From the NCBI RefSeq assembly GCF_041296385.1, contig NC_091018.1:503501-567500 (forward strand): a stretch of 64,000 nucleotides of DNA, written 5' to 3'. The position numbers were made by a program, and so were the translations under genes. Of this stretch, positions 1 to 13,415 are shown in pieces; position 1 is the stretch's first letter, and every line of letters begins with the position of its first letter. Under the pieces are notes generated by a model. The model was not told the DNA's origin, did no database searches, and worked only from the letters and a program-made list of their open reading frames with translations. Source of the DNA: Aphelocoma coerulescens. Taxonomy: Eukaryota > Chordata > Aves > Passeriformes > Corvidae.

Positions 1-1102
1 AAATGGAGCTTCCTGGCATTGTTTGTCCCACTCATTTCATTCGCCCCAGCAATGTGCCTCCCTGGTGTTATGGCAAACTGCTTCCTCTGAGCAGCTTGGC
101 TGCCTCTTCCCAGATGGACTGCACACCTCATTGCCAAAGAGGGGGTAACGTATTTTCCTAATCTGCAGTTTTAATGCCCTCCTGGATAGCCCTAAAACTA
201 ACCAAACGCTGTGTGGAGGAAATAGAGCACAAGCCTTCACGGGCCACTCAGGACCACACATCCCCTTGTTGTCATCACAGCACGGCCAGCTCAGAAGCAG
301 CAGTGACATTTACTCAGGATCGGATACGAGCAAAGGGGAGAATTTGCTTTTCCCATGTACACTTTCTATTCTCATACACTATTTATTTCTGACTTCAAAG
401 TAATTCTCTGTGTTTTATTCCAGCCTTGACCATGTGGCTCCAAGTGCTCCCATAACTCCTGTTGATGATGTTCTAACATGATGCAGCCATAAACTGGATC
501 TTTCTTCTTCTAATGTACCCTTTTTAATTATCTAAAGACTAAACTTTTGAATACCACTTCTCATTTGCACGCTGGATTTAAGGCTAGAAAGCAAGTTTGC
601 TTATTTAATATTTGCTTTGATTTGGTGATTAGTCATTGTTCTTAATTATTTTTTACCATTTCCACATGAGTGATCAGGAAATGAACAGCTGTCTCACACT
701 TTCAGCAAGTTAAAACCAGCCTAACTATGGTATTTCCTTATTGACTTTTTACTTGCCCCCGTGCAGAATGTTTTAAGATGTTGCTTCTCTTGAGTCGCCC
801 ACCTCACAGCTTGAGTAATGCCACAGCTTTTAAAAATGTTTCCCTTCTGACTTGCCAAGGCGATGAAGACAAGTAAAGTCATCCAGCATAAAAGGTATAC
901 ACCAACCAAACATGAATCGAAGGTGTGGATCAAATTGCAATCCAAACAAGAAGAATATTAGAAGCAGTTTTGGAGACTGAGGAGACCAGTCCTGTGGCAC
1001 ACATCTGCAGTGAGAAATAACACCATCCTGGGATCCTGTGTGATTTTTATAGACTGACAGCAAATCCTCTTTAAAAAGTAAAAATAAATGGCTTGCTGCC
1101 CC

Positions 1103-1114
1103 TTTTTTTTTTTT
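1103..1114. repeat. T12 homopolymer
   Basis: Uninterrupted run of 12 T. It has no A-box or B-box or CR1-like flank, so it is not the tail of a recognised retroelement. Confidence 0.9.
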
Positions 1115-4100
1115 GCTGATGTTTTCCTTTTATCTTTTCATTCCTTTTCAAATTGGTAATGATTTTAAATCGCTCCTCACCACAGAAAGTGCTGTTTTCC
1201 AAGAGCAGTGATTTGATTCTTGTAATCTTATTTATTAGTTAAATCCAATAAGTGCCCAACCTATGCTCTAAATGCCTTTTAAAAATACACTAATAAACAC
1301 GCCTTGATTGCTTTTTGATTGAATTGCAGATAATGATATTTATATCATCAGTGAGTTAAGTTAATCAGCCTTCCTATAGGGGCGTTTCCAGCGCAGACAC
1401 TCCACTGTCTGTCTTCTTGCAGACTTGAGATGAGGATGAGCTTTCTCTGTACCCCTGCAATCTTGGGCTTTTGGGGCTTTAACAGATTCGCTGCAATTAT
1501 TTGACTGATAGGAGTGTTGTGACAGAGATTTATTTGTGCAAATAGTAAGTGTTGCAGAGTCAGACCAGAAACTGCTGGGGCTGGTGTAATTCGTGGTGCT
1601 GAGCAAAGAAAAATGGTGTGCAGGTCTTTTCACTTCATGTACTTTTTGTGCATGTTTTTAGATGTGAATCCTGGTTTCTTTGAAGTGGCATTTTGTCTTT
1701 AAGCGTTAGGATTTGGGCACTGCAAAGCTGGATTGGAGTCATCACTGGATGCAACACGGCTGATTTTGCAGCGCCTGTATGTGTACCTCATTTCTGGTGG
1801 GTTTGAAGAGAGATTAGTAAAGAACTGAATGGAACTGTCATACTCCTGTCAGGGCTAGGAAAATGCCCAAGAAATATCCTGGAAGGCTTTTTGCTTAGCT
1901 AGCTGTAGAGTGACACAGCAAGAGAGAAGACACAGAAATTCCTCTGCTTTACACGAGTGTGTTTTAAAAGGCTCCTGAGCCTTCTCTGAAGCACAAGGCA
2001 GCATTTTCTGCTTGGGTGACACAATAGCCACAGAGTTCTCCAGAAACTGACATCTTTTGACCCACGCTGGAGGTCAAACCGAATCTAACACAGGCAGACC
2101 ACATTCCACAAGGGTGGTAATCGCTGGTGTTCTCGGCATGGGGTACGCTAATAGGAAAACAACTGTGATGTGGTGTGGCTTTCTAAATATTACAGCTCCT
2201 GAAAGGTTACATCAGTTCCAGAGGAGAAGAAATAAAGTACTTTGCAAATGTTGCTGCAGGAAGATTTTCTCTTAGTAGCCCAACCTAGATGCTTTCTTGA
2301 ATTTATTTTATTGTTTTTGTCAGTGTATTAAAGGCATGATGTTGCTTATAAAATCTGTTGCTAGCCAGTTGCTTCAGTCTATTTAAAAACTTTAAGTAAT
2401 TTAAAATCAAAGGGAATCTTTGTTTAACTGGCAGACAGCTGAAGGATGAACTCTTAACATCACCCTGTTACATCCCGAGCTGAAGTGGGAAGGCAGCTTA
2501 CAGTGGCATGGGCACTGAGCTGGGAGTAGGCTGCTGCTGTAGCTGTGTTACACTGATAATACCTCTTAATCCGTCTTTTGAACTGACTGATAATGCATCA
2601 AACCTAGTCACAACCTGTAGGTGACATAATACTGTTCTTGCAATTTGTGCTCTTCAGCAAAGGTGACCCCCAGGTAAGACCAAACTTTTTAGTTTTAAGG
2701 CTGAAGTTTTAGCTGCATCTCTGACTTGCTGAGAACTGGAAGTGCTGCCTGCCTTCTTCTGATTTAAGGGCTAGTGACTTCCACTTCAGATGGTTTGGAT
2801 GTGATAGCAAAAGGCTAATGCATTCTTACAGCTGCCTTGTCTTGCTGCCGAGCTGGGGTGTAATTGGACTAGTTTTTCAGTGGTTCAGATGTCAGCTGGA
2901 TGTGGGCTGAAGTTCACTGCCACGATTTATTTCAAAGGTTTTCAGAGCTGGGCTTCTGGGCCTTATTTAGGTATTGAAGTCAGTGTAGTGATTTTTTTAG
3001 TGTATTCACAGTTGATTCAAAGATCTGGGGGGAACTGTTGGGAGATGTGTGACCCCTGAAGCCCTGATTCTGTGTACCTCATGTAGCAGAGCTAGAAGGA
3101 TTTGTCCTGAAGGTTAGGAAGAATATTTCTCAGGGCCAATGCTGAATGCTCCTCTCAGCTTCATACAAATTGCAAATTAGGAACTCTGAGCACTTTTATT
3201 TCTAATGTGGTTTTTTTCATTTGACTTGAAAATATTGCTGTGAATGTTCTGACCAGCCACTCTACTCTTTTAATTTTTTTTCCCCTGAAAGAAAAGGGAG
3301 CTTTTAACATGCTCTCATGTGGCTCTGATTTACACTAGAATTTGCAAATCAAGGCTGGTGTGACTCTAATCTACTGCTGTGCTCCCCCTGGGCGCATCTC
3401 TTCAGTAGATGTGGCATGGAAAGATCTGGTGACTCTGCTTGAGGACAGCAATGAATGGCAGCAGAGGTGCTTGTGATCTGCCACGAGTCCATTCTTATTT
3501 AGAAACAGTCTTTGCAACCTTCATAGTTGCAAAATGCTGTTTTTAAAGAGAGAAACAAATATTCAAAAGACAGATATGATAGTCTAATATAAAACAAAAA
3601 TGAAACTTGGTTCTGTTTTATATCTGTCTATTGAAAATTGTACTCACAAATTTTAAATTCTTTTGAAACATAGAAATAAGGCTAAGGATAATCCTAGAGG
3701 TACACAACTCTGGAGCTTCTCCTTGTGGTTGCATCCCTCATTTCTTCAGTAAAGCCTGGAGCCATATACCATGACTTCTCCCAGTATAACTTGGACCTTC
3801 TCTGATCAGTACATAAACATTTTGGTTGGGAAAAAAAAAAATCTAAAACTTCAGAGATTTCTATCCATGTTGTGTAAATAGAAATGAAATATTTTTCACA
3901 TTATTGCTTTTAACTACTATGGTGAGAAGTGGTTCCAGAATCAGAGGGCAGAATCTAACACACAACACGGGTTTTGTCTTTCTCTTTTTAAAATTACTTA
4001 GATAGTTGCAGGTAATGATTGGAGGAATGCAAGTTTATGGAAACAATATGTATTGCATATGGCTTAATGTACCTCTAGGCTCCTTTTTGAGGAGTGAGAG

Positions 4101-5311
4101 CTAAATAAAGGTGGTGTAAAACACCAAGTGGAGAAGCCCCCATGCTCCTTTTGGGATCATGCGCCCACTGCCTCTCGTGCTGCTCGTTGAGGTGAGGGAT
4201 GTCGGGGTCCTGCGGCCTCACTTTCCCTGTGGTAACCCAGCAGCTCAGGAGCTGCTCAGGGCTCTGCTGACTGATGGATTAGGTGGTTTTAGGTAAAACT
4301 CTGGTGGTTTTGCCTTGTCCTAATCCTGCCTTACCCAAAATGAGGCCAGCAGAGCAATCAGCAAGTAAGAACTGTGTTATCCAGGAGCTCAGATGTTGGA
4401 GCAGTGAAAAGTGACAATGTGTGACTTGTGTAAGGTCTGGGGCTGCTTTGATTTTTTTTTTTTTCCTAAAGAAAGAGAACTCCCTTTGAAATGGTGTTTT
4501 TTTTCTCAAAAGGATACTAAAATACAGCACTATCTCTGTGTGATCAGCAGCCACAGTAGCTTTGGTACCAAGTTCTGATGAAAAACATATTCCATTGCAA
4601 CCGATCCACTACTAGAAATGTGAATCATATCGCTTTCTACCAGTGGTTTTTCATACCATTCCTGGCTCTGCATAGTATTATCTTGTTTGACAAATACCCT
4701 GAGATTGTATAAAATGAATGCATTATGGAATTTGCAGTGCAGCTCTTAGGAAATAAAAAGCATATTTATGAATGCTCCTTTTGCATGAGCAAAGTACGTG
4801 CCTAGATATGGACAGATGAGCAAGTAACATCGGCACGTGATTTAAACATGTCCATGGAACTTGATTAAAGGTTAATTACCTGCCTTGAGTGTGTGCCTTG
4901 AGGGATGTGCTTCCACTGCACAGTGAGGGAGTGCAAGGAGGGTCCCTCTGCTCTCCTCGTTGCTCTGGAGGGGAGGCTGCATTGCTGGCCATTCTCAGCA
5001 CACCGGTAGGACCAAGTGCTGCACATCATCTGCTTCTTTCTGCCCTTTTCTGGTCTCTGGATGGACCGTGGTGATTTCTTTTGCTTCTCTGCTGTGGTAG
5101 GGGCAGATGACACAAATTCATGGGTGGGGATGGTGCATGACTATGCTCTAAGTGACTTGGCAGCTTTCTTCACATGGAGAGGTTTTGGTGCTGTCTAGGC
5201 GAGCCAGTTGGATTTGCTGATTGCCTTTGGATCTAGTGGTCTTGTGCACTTTATTTGTTTACCCATGTAAACATGTACAGCCATGTGTGTCTGACTGGAC
5301 TGTGATGGCTT

Positions 5312-5344
5312 TATCTTTATTATAAATAAAGATATAAATAAAGA
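5312..5344. repeat. AT-rich palindrome with overlapping 12-bp direct repeat
   Basis: The 10-bp arms at 5312-5321 and 5325-5334 are perfect reverse complements around a 3-base centre. Overlapping them, the 12-mer TATAAATAAAGA occurs twice back to back (5321-5332 and 5333-5344). The unit contains AATAAA, the poly(A) signal hexamer, but there is no upstream gene for it to serve. The most likely origin is local slippage or foldback duplication. Confidence 0.9.
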
Positions 5345-6499
5345 CTGTGGCAACCTTGAAGGGCTTTCTGTTCCTTTATTTCTCTAAGCTTTTTCAGCAT
5401 GGTCAGCTTTAACTTTCCTTACAGGCTGACCTAAAATGCCATCATATCTCCCTGAGCTGACTTGCCCGATCATAGTTTTGGCCAATAACAATGGTGAGTG
5501 TTCTTGTATCTTGAGGAAAAACACACAGAAAATGGCAAAACACCCACTGACTGAAATTTCCAGGTGAGTGAGAGCTGTATATGCACACTAGGTTTGTGCT
5601 CTGCTCAAACTTTGGAAGACCTATGAAGCATCCAACTGGCAATGATGATACTGGCACTGAAGGACAGGCTTTTGTGTTTTGATGATTAGCTTTTTTTTCT
5701 TTTCTGTCAGATACGTAAATCTTCAGTTAATTCTACTTCTATCCATGTAAAGGTTTATGGAGTTGCTCAAAGCTTACAGTCTGTTTATGGTATTGTGGTG
5801 ATGTTACAGTGACTAAAGGTGGGTTGTATTTCCCCATCCCTATCTCTGCCTTCATACCTAATTTGGTAATTGTTCCTTACTGTTCAAGAATCTTCAAATT
5901 CTAAATTTCCCTCCTTTCACAGTAACTGTAAGAACACTGACAAATAGAAAACTTATTGCTTAGTCACTCAACTTGGGAGTTCTTGGAAGAAAAGGCATCT
6001 TGCTGTGGTACGGCTCAGTACCAACATCCACCACGTTAACTGTGAATGGGATCACCTGAGGTCTGTGCAATATTCCTGTACCACAAGTCCAGGTTATAGC
6101 AAAACATAGATCATTGTGTCCTTTAAATTAGAGTCTAAGTTGGGGAATTTCATCCAGCTAATCTGTTGATCTTACTCTACTATTTTTGTTACAAAGATTA
6201 TTTTGTATTATCAAATGTGTTTGAAGATCCTAAAAGTAGTTTTGTTACTACAGTGTGTAGTGGATTCAAACTTTTAAGTATGAGTTAACCTGCCTGGTTT
6301 TCAGTTTTCTAACAAAACAGAAGGAGGAGCTGTTTGTGGATAACTAGAGCTTATTGAGGCTCTTTATAGCTGCCTGAAAACAGAGGCAAAAATATCAGTG
6401 TTTTTCAATCTTATGTTTATTAATTTTTTTTTTTTCTTATCCTCCATATGTAGCCGACTCTGCATATCTTCTTATAAAGAATAAGCATTTTGGGGGGTG

Positions 6500-6518
6500 T
6501 TTTTGTTTGTTTGTTTGC
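6500..6518. repeat. (GTTT)n microsatellite
   Basis: Short GTTT tetranucleotide run of about four units with one imperfect T-rich junction. Confidence 0.85.
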
Positions 6519-9500
6519 TTTTCTGTTATAAAAATGGTGGTAGTTTTAAATATTTTCTGAGCCAAAGGTCTTATTTAACTTTGGGACCTAGGTGCAATTT
6601 AAAGTGAGTTATGATATTCTGTGACTTCTTAGATTTTGGCTCACAGTCTTTAGATGCTTTCATTCCCACACCTGCTATCCATTAGGAGACCTCCTTCTGT
6701 GATCTTTCATCATTCAGAATATATGATGATTTTCTTAAACACTTGAGCTAATTGGGAGTGACTCTTGCTTTAATATATATGGCAGTATTTGTAAATAGCA
6801 GACATTGGGCAGGCTTGAAATAAATACATGCAATTTGGCAGGAATAGTTAAAAAATGCAAAGCTACTAAATATTTAAATGACTTAGAGAGGGGGCCTGTT
6901 GTACCCAGGACAGACCAAGCAGACCCTGCTCCTTGAAGAGCTTGCTGGTACAGTCTCAAATGCTCTTCATTACAAGAGAGATCTGTTGATGTCAGTCCTT
7001 GTCCTTCAGCCTGCTACCTGCCTCCACACTTTAATAGCAAAGTTTTTGATAAAAGAGCATCACTTTTGTGTAATATAAATAAATCCCTCCTAATGTAAGG
7101 TCCCAGTTACTGTGCACACTGCTCTGCAGAGCAGCGTGAAGAGATGGAAATGGCTTTGGGCCCTTTAAAATCAAGGGAAAAGTGAGAACACAGGAGTCCC
7201 ACAAAGGTTTTTATGAATTTAAATAGCTGCACGTGCCCTCTCCTGGTCTTCCTTGTTGTAAGCCAAACCCAGTATTCATTGTTTTTATACTTTCCCATAA
7301 CCTGACTTGAATTTCCATAGTCACAAGAGAGTTCTTTCAGAACCATGAGTAGATGATTGGAAACCCCAAAATTAAAAGAAAGGCATAGTTTTGGTTAGAA
7401 CAGTGGTATCTCACTCAGTGTGAACTCTGTGTTAAAAAAGCCCCATGAAGAGGTGAACCATAACATCTGTCATGCCTAGGAAGAAAATTCTGAGTAGAGC
7501 ATTGAATTGCATCCTTAAATCTGATGTGGGCTTAGGCCAGAGTTTAAATCTGTAATGGGTTGTATTGCTTTGTAGGTATGACCTTTTTCAAAGGCCACAG
7601 GACACTGAGAATGCCACCATTCCCTGCTGGATTTTCCTTTGAGATTTTTATTGTTAGCTTTAAGGAATAAGATCTGGGAAAAGTAATCTTATTTTAAGTT
7701 TATGAATGTTCAGGCCAATCTAAAATAGAATTGTGAAGAGGATCATGTAGCTGCCAACGGAATAGAAAGCATGTATTTTATTCACCAGGCACCAATGTAA
7801 CACAATTTTTGCAGGGTGACTTTGACCCAGTAACTATTATGATCTCTCTTGTGAAGGAGTATTTATGGACTTTTAAATGCTTATAACATTTGGCTGCTGT
7901 GCACACAAACTGATTCCTCATGCTAAAAAAAATCCTTGAATTTTCATCATGGTTAAAGTGCTGCTCCCTGATCAGATGTTCCTTCAGCCCCCATGAACAC
8001 GGAGTTCCCTGTGAGAAGTCATAAATAGATTTATCATTTCTGGCTTTCTTAGGGGAAGAGTCATTAACTTGGTTACTGTTGAAGCCAAAACCTGCAAAAC
8101 TTTTTCAATTGGTTGAAACAATAATAAATGTTTCACAAATGACTAGCTTGTGTCTAGACCAGATGAAAAAGAAGCTGAAGACTGAAACCACAGAGCAAAA
8201 ATATTTTTATCGGAAAAAATAGCTGATACTATGAAAGAGCTTATTGGAAAAAATTGCTCTAGTGGTGATTTGTTGAAAGTGAAGTGCATGGAATTAGGAA
8301 GTAAAGATGGTAAAGTGAAAAAAAGCTGCTAAAACTGATGAGATCCCAAACGTATTTACTTCACTGTAGCTGATGGTCCAGAGATGTATCTCCTGTGACT
8401 CCAGCTATGGAAGAAGTCCTTCAGTAAAACCCATGGTCCTTTCTACCAGCAAAGGAGCGAATCCATTTTGTGGGTTGACAGTAATGAAGTCCAGTGACTA
8501 CTCCATAACAGAAAAAGACTTTAAAGCTTCAGTGATAAACAGTGATAAATGTGTGTTTTTAGCAGATGTATTTATTTGGTCCATGTCTTATTGGGGTGCT
8601 GGTTTGGGCAGCCCTTGGCAGCAGAGGTGGTTACATATGCCAGAAATGAGAAGGTGTTCAGGGGAAGGCACCATCCCAGACCAAACCAAAATCCTGGAGG
8701 TTCCCCAGGACAATCCCATCATTCCAGCCTGGCTCAGCAACTCCTGGCTGTGCTATGAGTACAGCTGGGATAGCTTGAGGGTGCATCCTATTTACAAGGT
8801 AGTAACCTTGTTCTTGGCTAAATAAACACTTGAGCGTTTGGGTTCATGTAGGGTATGCTACAGTTGTTAACAAGAGACGCCTTCAAGCTCTGCAGTGGCT
8901 TCATACCAGGATTTCCCATGATCAGATCTTCTGCTCTTGTTTGCAAGGTTGCTCAGAGCAGTGAGTTGGCCCTGTTGGAAAGGGGCACAATGGACCTGAG
9001 CATGGATCTTCCCCTCAAAGGAACTGTGTCCAAATCCCTGAGAGCTTTTTGGTACCTGGTTTCATGAGGAGCTAAGTGCAGTTGTGTTCTCTTCTGGCCT
9101 TCCTGTGCCACACCTCTGCGTGATGAGGGGATGTGGGGAGGGCAGCAGCGCATCGCTGCTTGCGAGGGCAGCAAGAAGAGAAATAAAAATGCTAAAAAAT
9201 TCGGGGATGTTTCAGCTTATGTTGGCATACCTGGGGTACCCAGATGGCTGGCTTTATTGTATTGCGAGATCTGAAAAATTTGCTGGAAGACAGTGTAATT
9301 CAAAATGCAGTGTGAAGTCATTTAAGAGGTGCCAGAGGCAATAGCTAATGTGGGTGATTCTCTTGTCTGGTTCTTGCTCAGGTCAGCACCAGATGCGAGC
9401 TCTGTATGAACCCAGACCATCCTGAAGCTGTGTTGAGATCAGGGAATCAAAATTTAAGTCTATTTCCAAAAAGTAATTTGCATTAATTTTCAGACCAGCT

Positions 9501-12500
9501 TTTGTCTTCCTATAGGAGCTACTTGGCCTCCTAAAGACAAAAAGAGCAGAAGGCAGCAGAACTGAAGTGGGACGTGGGCACAGGAGAACCAAACAGCTGC
9601 ACAGCGTTGGGAGAGCAGCTTTCAAAGGCTGATTCTGCAGTCGGGGGAAATGAAGGTGCCAAATCTGTAACCTTTTATGTCGTTGGGATGAACCATAATG
9701 AGTCAAGGCTCTTTCATAGGAGGGCAAACTGAGCAGCTCTGTCTGGCTTCCTGCCACTTTTGGCCATGACAGCTTTTAGGAGAGCAGCTGACAAATCATC
9801 CCAGTACAGTGGTGGGGTAATAAGAGAGACTCACTGGGTTTGAAGCTTAAGTAACTCATGTATGAAACACTATCTGCATAGCTGAAACCTTCTCAGAGTT
9901 GTGATAGGATCACTTTGAGCTTGGTACTGTGCAAGAAAAACAGCTGCTCAGTATTTTGTTGGTGGTACTTTGACATGTATTTGGGACAGATCTTAGCAAG
10001 TGCGGGATCTGGCTTGCTTTGCACTGCTTCCTTTTGGTATTCGTGTCCTGTATGCTCGACAGATTTAAAGTAAGGCATCAAAATGGGACATCTTCCCCTT
10101 TTGCTTGCACATTTCTTTTCCAAAAGTATGCTAACCAAATGTTCTTCATTCTAAAACACACTGAGAGCTGCATGAGATGACAAACACTAAGGCTAGGGAT
10201 ACCAGGGAATGGGAGAGCTTGGGCTGTCTAGAAAATAATCAGCCTCCTTGAGAGGAGGATACTTACATCAGTAATTCTTGTGCTCTGAGCCTAAAGAAAA
10301 CATGTGCTTCTCTTTCTCCCTCTATCTTACCCTCCCTTCTTTCATGCTTTAAAAATAAAAAAAAAGTAATTGTTTACAGTTTAAAACAGGTTTTAAGCCA
10401 AAACTTTTAAGAGCTGCAAACAGATTTCCTGGCAGGTTTTCAGATCTCTCATGGCAATCGAAAGCAGCTGATGCATGTTTTGCAATCTATTTGCAGACTG
10501 CCAGAACTTATGACTCAATTAATAAAACAAATGTGCCTATCAACTACAGCATAACCCTTTTGACCTTAATGAAGTCCTAAATCTTTAGCGAATTTGTTTC
10601 AAGATTTCAAATGTACACACAGCTAATATTTGCACTTGCTTGCGTGATAGTTTATTGCCTTGCCATGCTGCTAGTGTAGCGCTCGCTAAACTTCTGACCC
10701 TCGCCTGCACACACCCTTTCCAGATGACTGGCAATTTGGAAAATCTCATCAGACAAAAGGTTACATCTCTGTGCCCTGTTACTCGATATATCTCCTGTCT
10801 GACTAATTGACGTGTAGGACAGGGCAAGCTGCTCCCACTCCTTCCACAGCAGAAACACTGGTGGCACAGGAGGTTTTGCCATCTCTGTGATGCCCTGTAT
10901 GCAGGACCTGTTTCCTCATGGAGCAGAACATGTACAGGATCCCATCCTCTGTGCTGGGCAGGCTGGCAGGAGGTGTCTGGTGCTCTTTTAAGGACAGTAT
11001 GCTTCATCCCCAGCTTTGCACAGTTTTCTGGAGCAGGGTGACCGCAATATGTTAAGTCACTGTGAGAATACTCCCTGTCAGCTGTGTTGTTTCTGAGTTT
11101 GAAGTGCAGTCTCCAAACTATTTCTTTGGCTGGTGGAGAGATCTCATTCTAGCTATGAGTGCTCAGCTCAGCAAGCAAAAGGTGAGGAACATTACTGATC
11201 TCTGCTGTGTCACCTGAGACCCGAAGCCGTGTCAGTGCAAGGTGCTGAGGAGGAGAGGCTGGTGGGGCTGTTTCTTCAGATCCAGGCAGACTTCCAGCAG
11301 GAGAGGGCGTGGAGATTTGTGCTTCCCCAGCTGCCCCTCAGCCTTTCTCTCCTGTGCCCGTGGAGCAGAGCAATGACTGCAGCCGCCTTAGGGACACTGT
11401 TGCCAGTCCTCAGGGCAGCAGAGGACATCTGAAGGGGAACATGGGTGTGTTTGCCCCACAGCCTCCTCAGATGGAGGGTTTGTATGAACTTCTGGAAGAC
11501 AACTTAATAACTGAGTAGTCAACATCAACACGGACTGGTAAAATCTGAATTGTAGAGTATCCATTCTCTCAAGGACTTTAATAAAGAGAAAGGCATTGCT
11601 TCCTGGGAGAGCTGAGCAGGCCAGCATAGAAAATTGAGTGCAACAGCACTGCTGTCTGCATTTTCCTTTGTCTCTTTCTGCTTATGGAAGTGCTCTCCTT
11701 ACAAATCTTCCACCCTAACTTTTATGCAAATGCATGAAATGGTTCAGCTTGCCAGGGATGCTCACAGCCCTGACAATGTCAGCACAGTCAGGTAACTCAC
11801 TGAGCTTAGTATATAGTTTTCTTGTTTAACCTGTTAGACTGCTTAAAACTACTTTTATAAATATGAATTAGCTCAGTTTTCAGATCATAAGAGCATTTTA
11901 ATAGTCTATTAGAGGGGGAGGAAGGTGATTTAAGGATTGAAGGGGGAACCTAAATGAGTTTCAATACTGTGACTGAGTTGTTTCATTGTTTTGATTTAAA
12001 TCTCATTCTTAGCTTCATTTTCTGCATGGATTGAGTTGAGAGTACAGCTCTTGTAAGTTTAAGCAGACCTGGGGAGGTTGGGTGAGTTTTACTCAGATTT
12101 AGTCTTCCAGGCTTGCTGAAACCAACATCTTGCAGAGTCCTTCCCTCCTTTTGCTAAGGAAGAAGAGGTCGGGCAGTTTCCAATGGAAATCTTTCTCCAG
12201 TGCATTCTTCTGGATGATGATACAGTTTCAGGAGACTGCGTTTGTGCCCCAGGCAATGACTCGTCAGGCAAAAGAAACTTTTCTCGGTTGTTACTTGCTC
12301 CCTTCTGGCCAAGCCGGCTGAGCTCCATCGCTCAGTGTGTGGCTGTGTAAGGGCCAGGTAAGGGTAACAACCCCCCAGGTATCCTCTTCTGGAAGGGAAT
12401 TCTCTGGGATTTCCCAGGGGTGAGAGGGGAAAGGCAACCGAAGGGCAGATCCCCTCCTCATCCTCCTCACCTCAGCATCTAAGGGTGTAACAGGTTCTAG

Positions 12501-12753
12501 GGGAGAAGCAGAGGTGTCCAAGCTGGCAGACAGTGCATCCAAGGACCTGGGGAAGTTTGTCTTTGGCTGTGCAAGATTTTTTCATGTCACCGCTTTGTTT
12601 TACATCGTAAAAACAGCATAAGCAGCAGTGATGGCTCAGCACCCCATAAAGCCCGGAAATAGGTGGCCTACTCTGAGTCTGCAGAATTTGTTTCTTTCTG
12701 AGAAAAGTGGGGAAAAATTGAAAACTCTATGTTTTAGAAATATAAAATTAAAA

Positions 12754-12768
12754 ATTATTATTATTATT
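12754..12768. repeat. (ATT)5 microsatellite
   Basis: Five perfect ATT units in an A/T-rich surround. Confidence 0.9.
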
Positions 12769-13214
12769 TTACTGAAAGAACAGTCTGATTTTGAGACAGG
12801 AAGAGAGGGTTGTTTAGGAAGCAAAACAAAGAGATGAACTTATTCTTTTACATTGTTTTCTAGGAAAATGAGAATTATGGTTATCCAGTACATTTATGAG
12901 ATCATACTGTAATTCAGATCTGACAAGACTTAATCTTTGTACAAACCCCACTCCTCCCTCCTCTGTCCTCCTCCTCAGTATATTTTAAATGAGAAAACCA
13001 AACTCATATGTATTTTAATGAGACTGGAGTGGTTTCCAAGATACCAGATTTCTCTATGTTTTCATTTAAAAAGTGACATACCGTATAAGTCGATTCGATT
13101 TTATATTTATTATTATACATATTACTTAAAAAAGAAATAATTAGCAATAAGAATTAAAGCAAAGCCGCGGGGGCGGAGTTTCTGTCCGCGGGGTCTCGGG
13201 GCTGTTCCTCCCCG

Positions 13215-13228
13215 CCGCTGGGGGGCGC
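13215..13228 (+). promoter_or_regulatory. CTCF-like motif, + orientation
   Basis: CCGCTGGGGGGCGC fits the core CTCF consensus CCASYAGRKGGCRC except for G in place of A at the third and sixth positions. It lies in the CpG island, 47 bp from a second candidate on the other strand. CTCF sites of opposite orientation can anchor chromatin loops. CpG content means binding would depend on methylation. This is a motif match by eye only. Confidence 0.35.
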
Positions 13229-13271
13229 TGGGGGCCCGCGGGCCGCCCGAGGAGCGGCGCTGCCGCGGGCG

Positions 13272-13406
13272 ATGGCGCCCCCTGGCGCTCCCGGCGGGCG
13301 CCGCTCCCCCCGCCGCGCCTCCTGTTCGTGCTGCGTTTGGGGTTTGTGGGGGGTTTTGTTCGTTTGGGGTTTGTGGGGGGTTTTGTTCGTTTGGGGTTTG
13401 TAGGGG
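13272..13406 (+). other. Short open frame from CpG island into minisatellite (43 codons), probably not coding
   Basis: The ATG at 13272 lies in a strong Kozak context. The frame runs through Arg/Pro/Gly/Ala-rich codons, then enters the 27-bp repeat, which is exactly nine codons long and so yields a repeated Trp/Gly/Val/Leu/Phe-rich nonapeptide. It stops at the TAG at 13401-13403, created by the single G-to-A change in the third repeat unit. The opposite strand also stays open across the same repeat (13154-13576, giving Lys/Thr/Pro-rich nonapeptides). Openness on both strands is expected from a repeat with a period divisible by three, so I do not call this a gene. Confidence 0.12.
13275..13288 (-). 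promoter_or_regulatory. CTCF-like motif, - orientation
   Basis: Read on the - strand this is GCGCCAGGGGGCGC. It carries the strong CTCF half CCAGGGGGCGC and weaker agreement in the first three bases. It converges on the + strand candidate at 13215-13228. The match is by eye, and no binding data are available. Confidence 0.4.
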
Positions 13407-13415
13407 GTTTTGTTT
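13335..13415. repeat. 27-bp G/T minisatellite, three units
   Basis: Units lie at 13335-13361, 13362-13388 and 13389-13415. Units one and two are identical; unit three differs at two positions. Each holds GGGG and GGGGGG runs separated by T-rich stretches, so the + strand could form G-quadruplexes. A degenerate GTTTG-rich tail continues to about 13452. The repeat abuts the CpG island directly. Confidence 0.95.

Larger units (their letters stand above)
1..13159. other. Non-coding stretch without recognisable genes
   Basis: I see no coding exon, RNA gene or mobile element here. Open frames are short (150 codons at most, 8373-8825 on the + strand) and show no known domain or compositional signal. 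Visible items are simple repeats (T12 at 1103-1114, a GTTT run at 6500-6518, an ATT run at 12754-12768) and a small AT palindrome at 5312-5334. A stretch at about 10385-10570 has an ordered, repeat-free AT/GC mix with TTTGCA and AATTAAT motifs. It resembles conserved non-coding DNA, but this cannot be tested without alignment. The rest looks like ordinary intergenic or intronic bird sequence. Confidence 0.7.
13164..13331. promoter_or_regulatory. Orphan CpG-dense island
   Basis: A sharply bounded GC-rich block. By my count it holds about 27 CpG dinucleotides in roughly 165 bp, while the flanks are AT-rich with almost none. It contains two CTCF-like motifs facing each other. An ATG in a good Kozak context (GCGATGG) at 13272 opens a short frame into the adjacent minisatellite. 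Bird promoters are often small CpG islands, so this could be the promoter or first exon of an unannotated transcript. It could also be an isolated insulator element or a GC-rich insertion. No TATA box or recognisable exon is visible, and transcription direction cannot be told. Confidence 0.65.
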
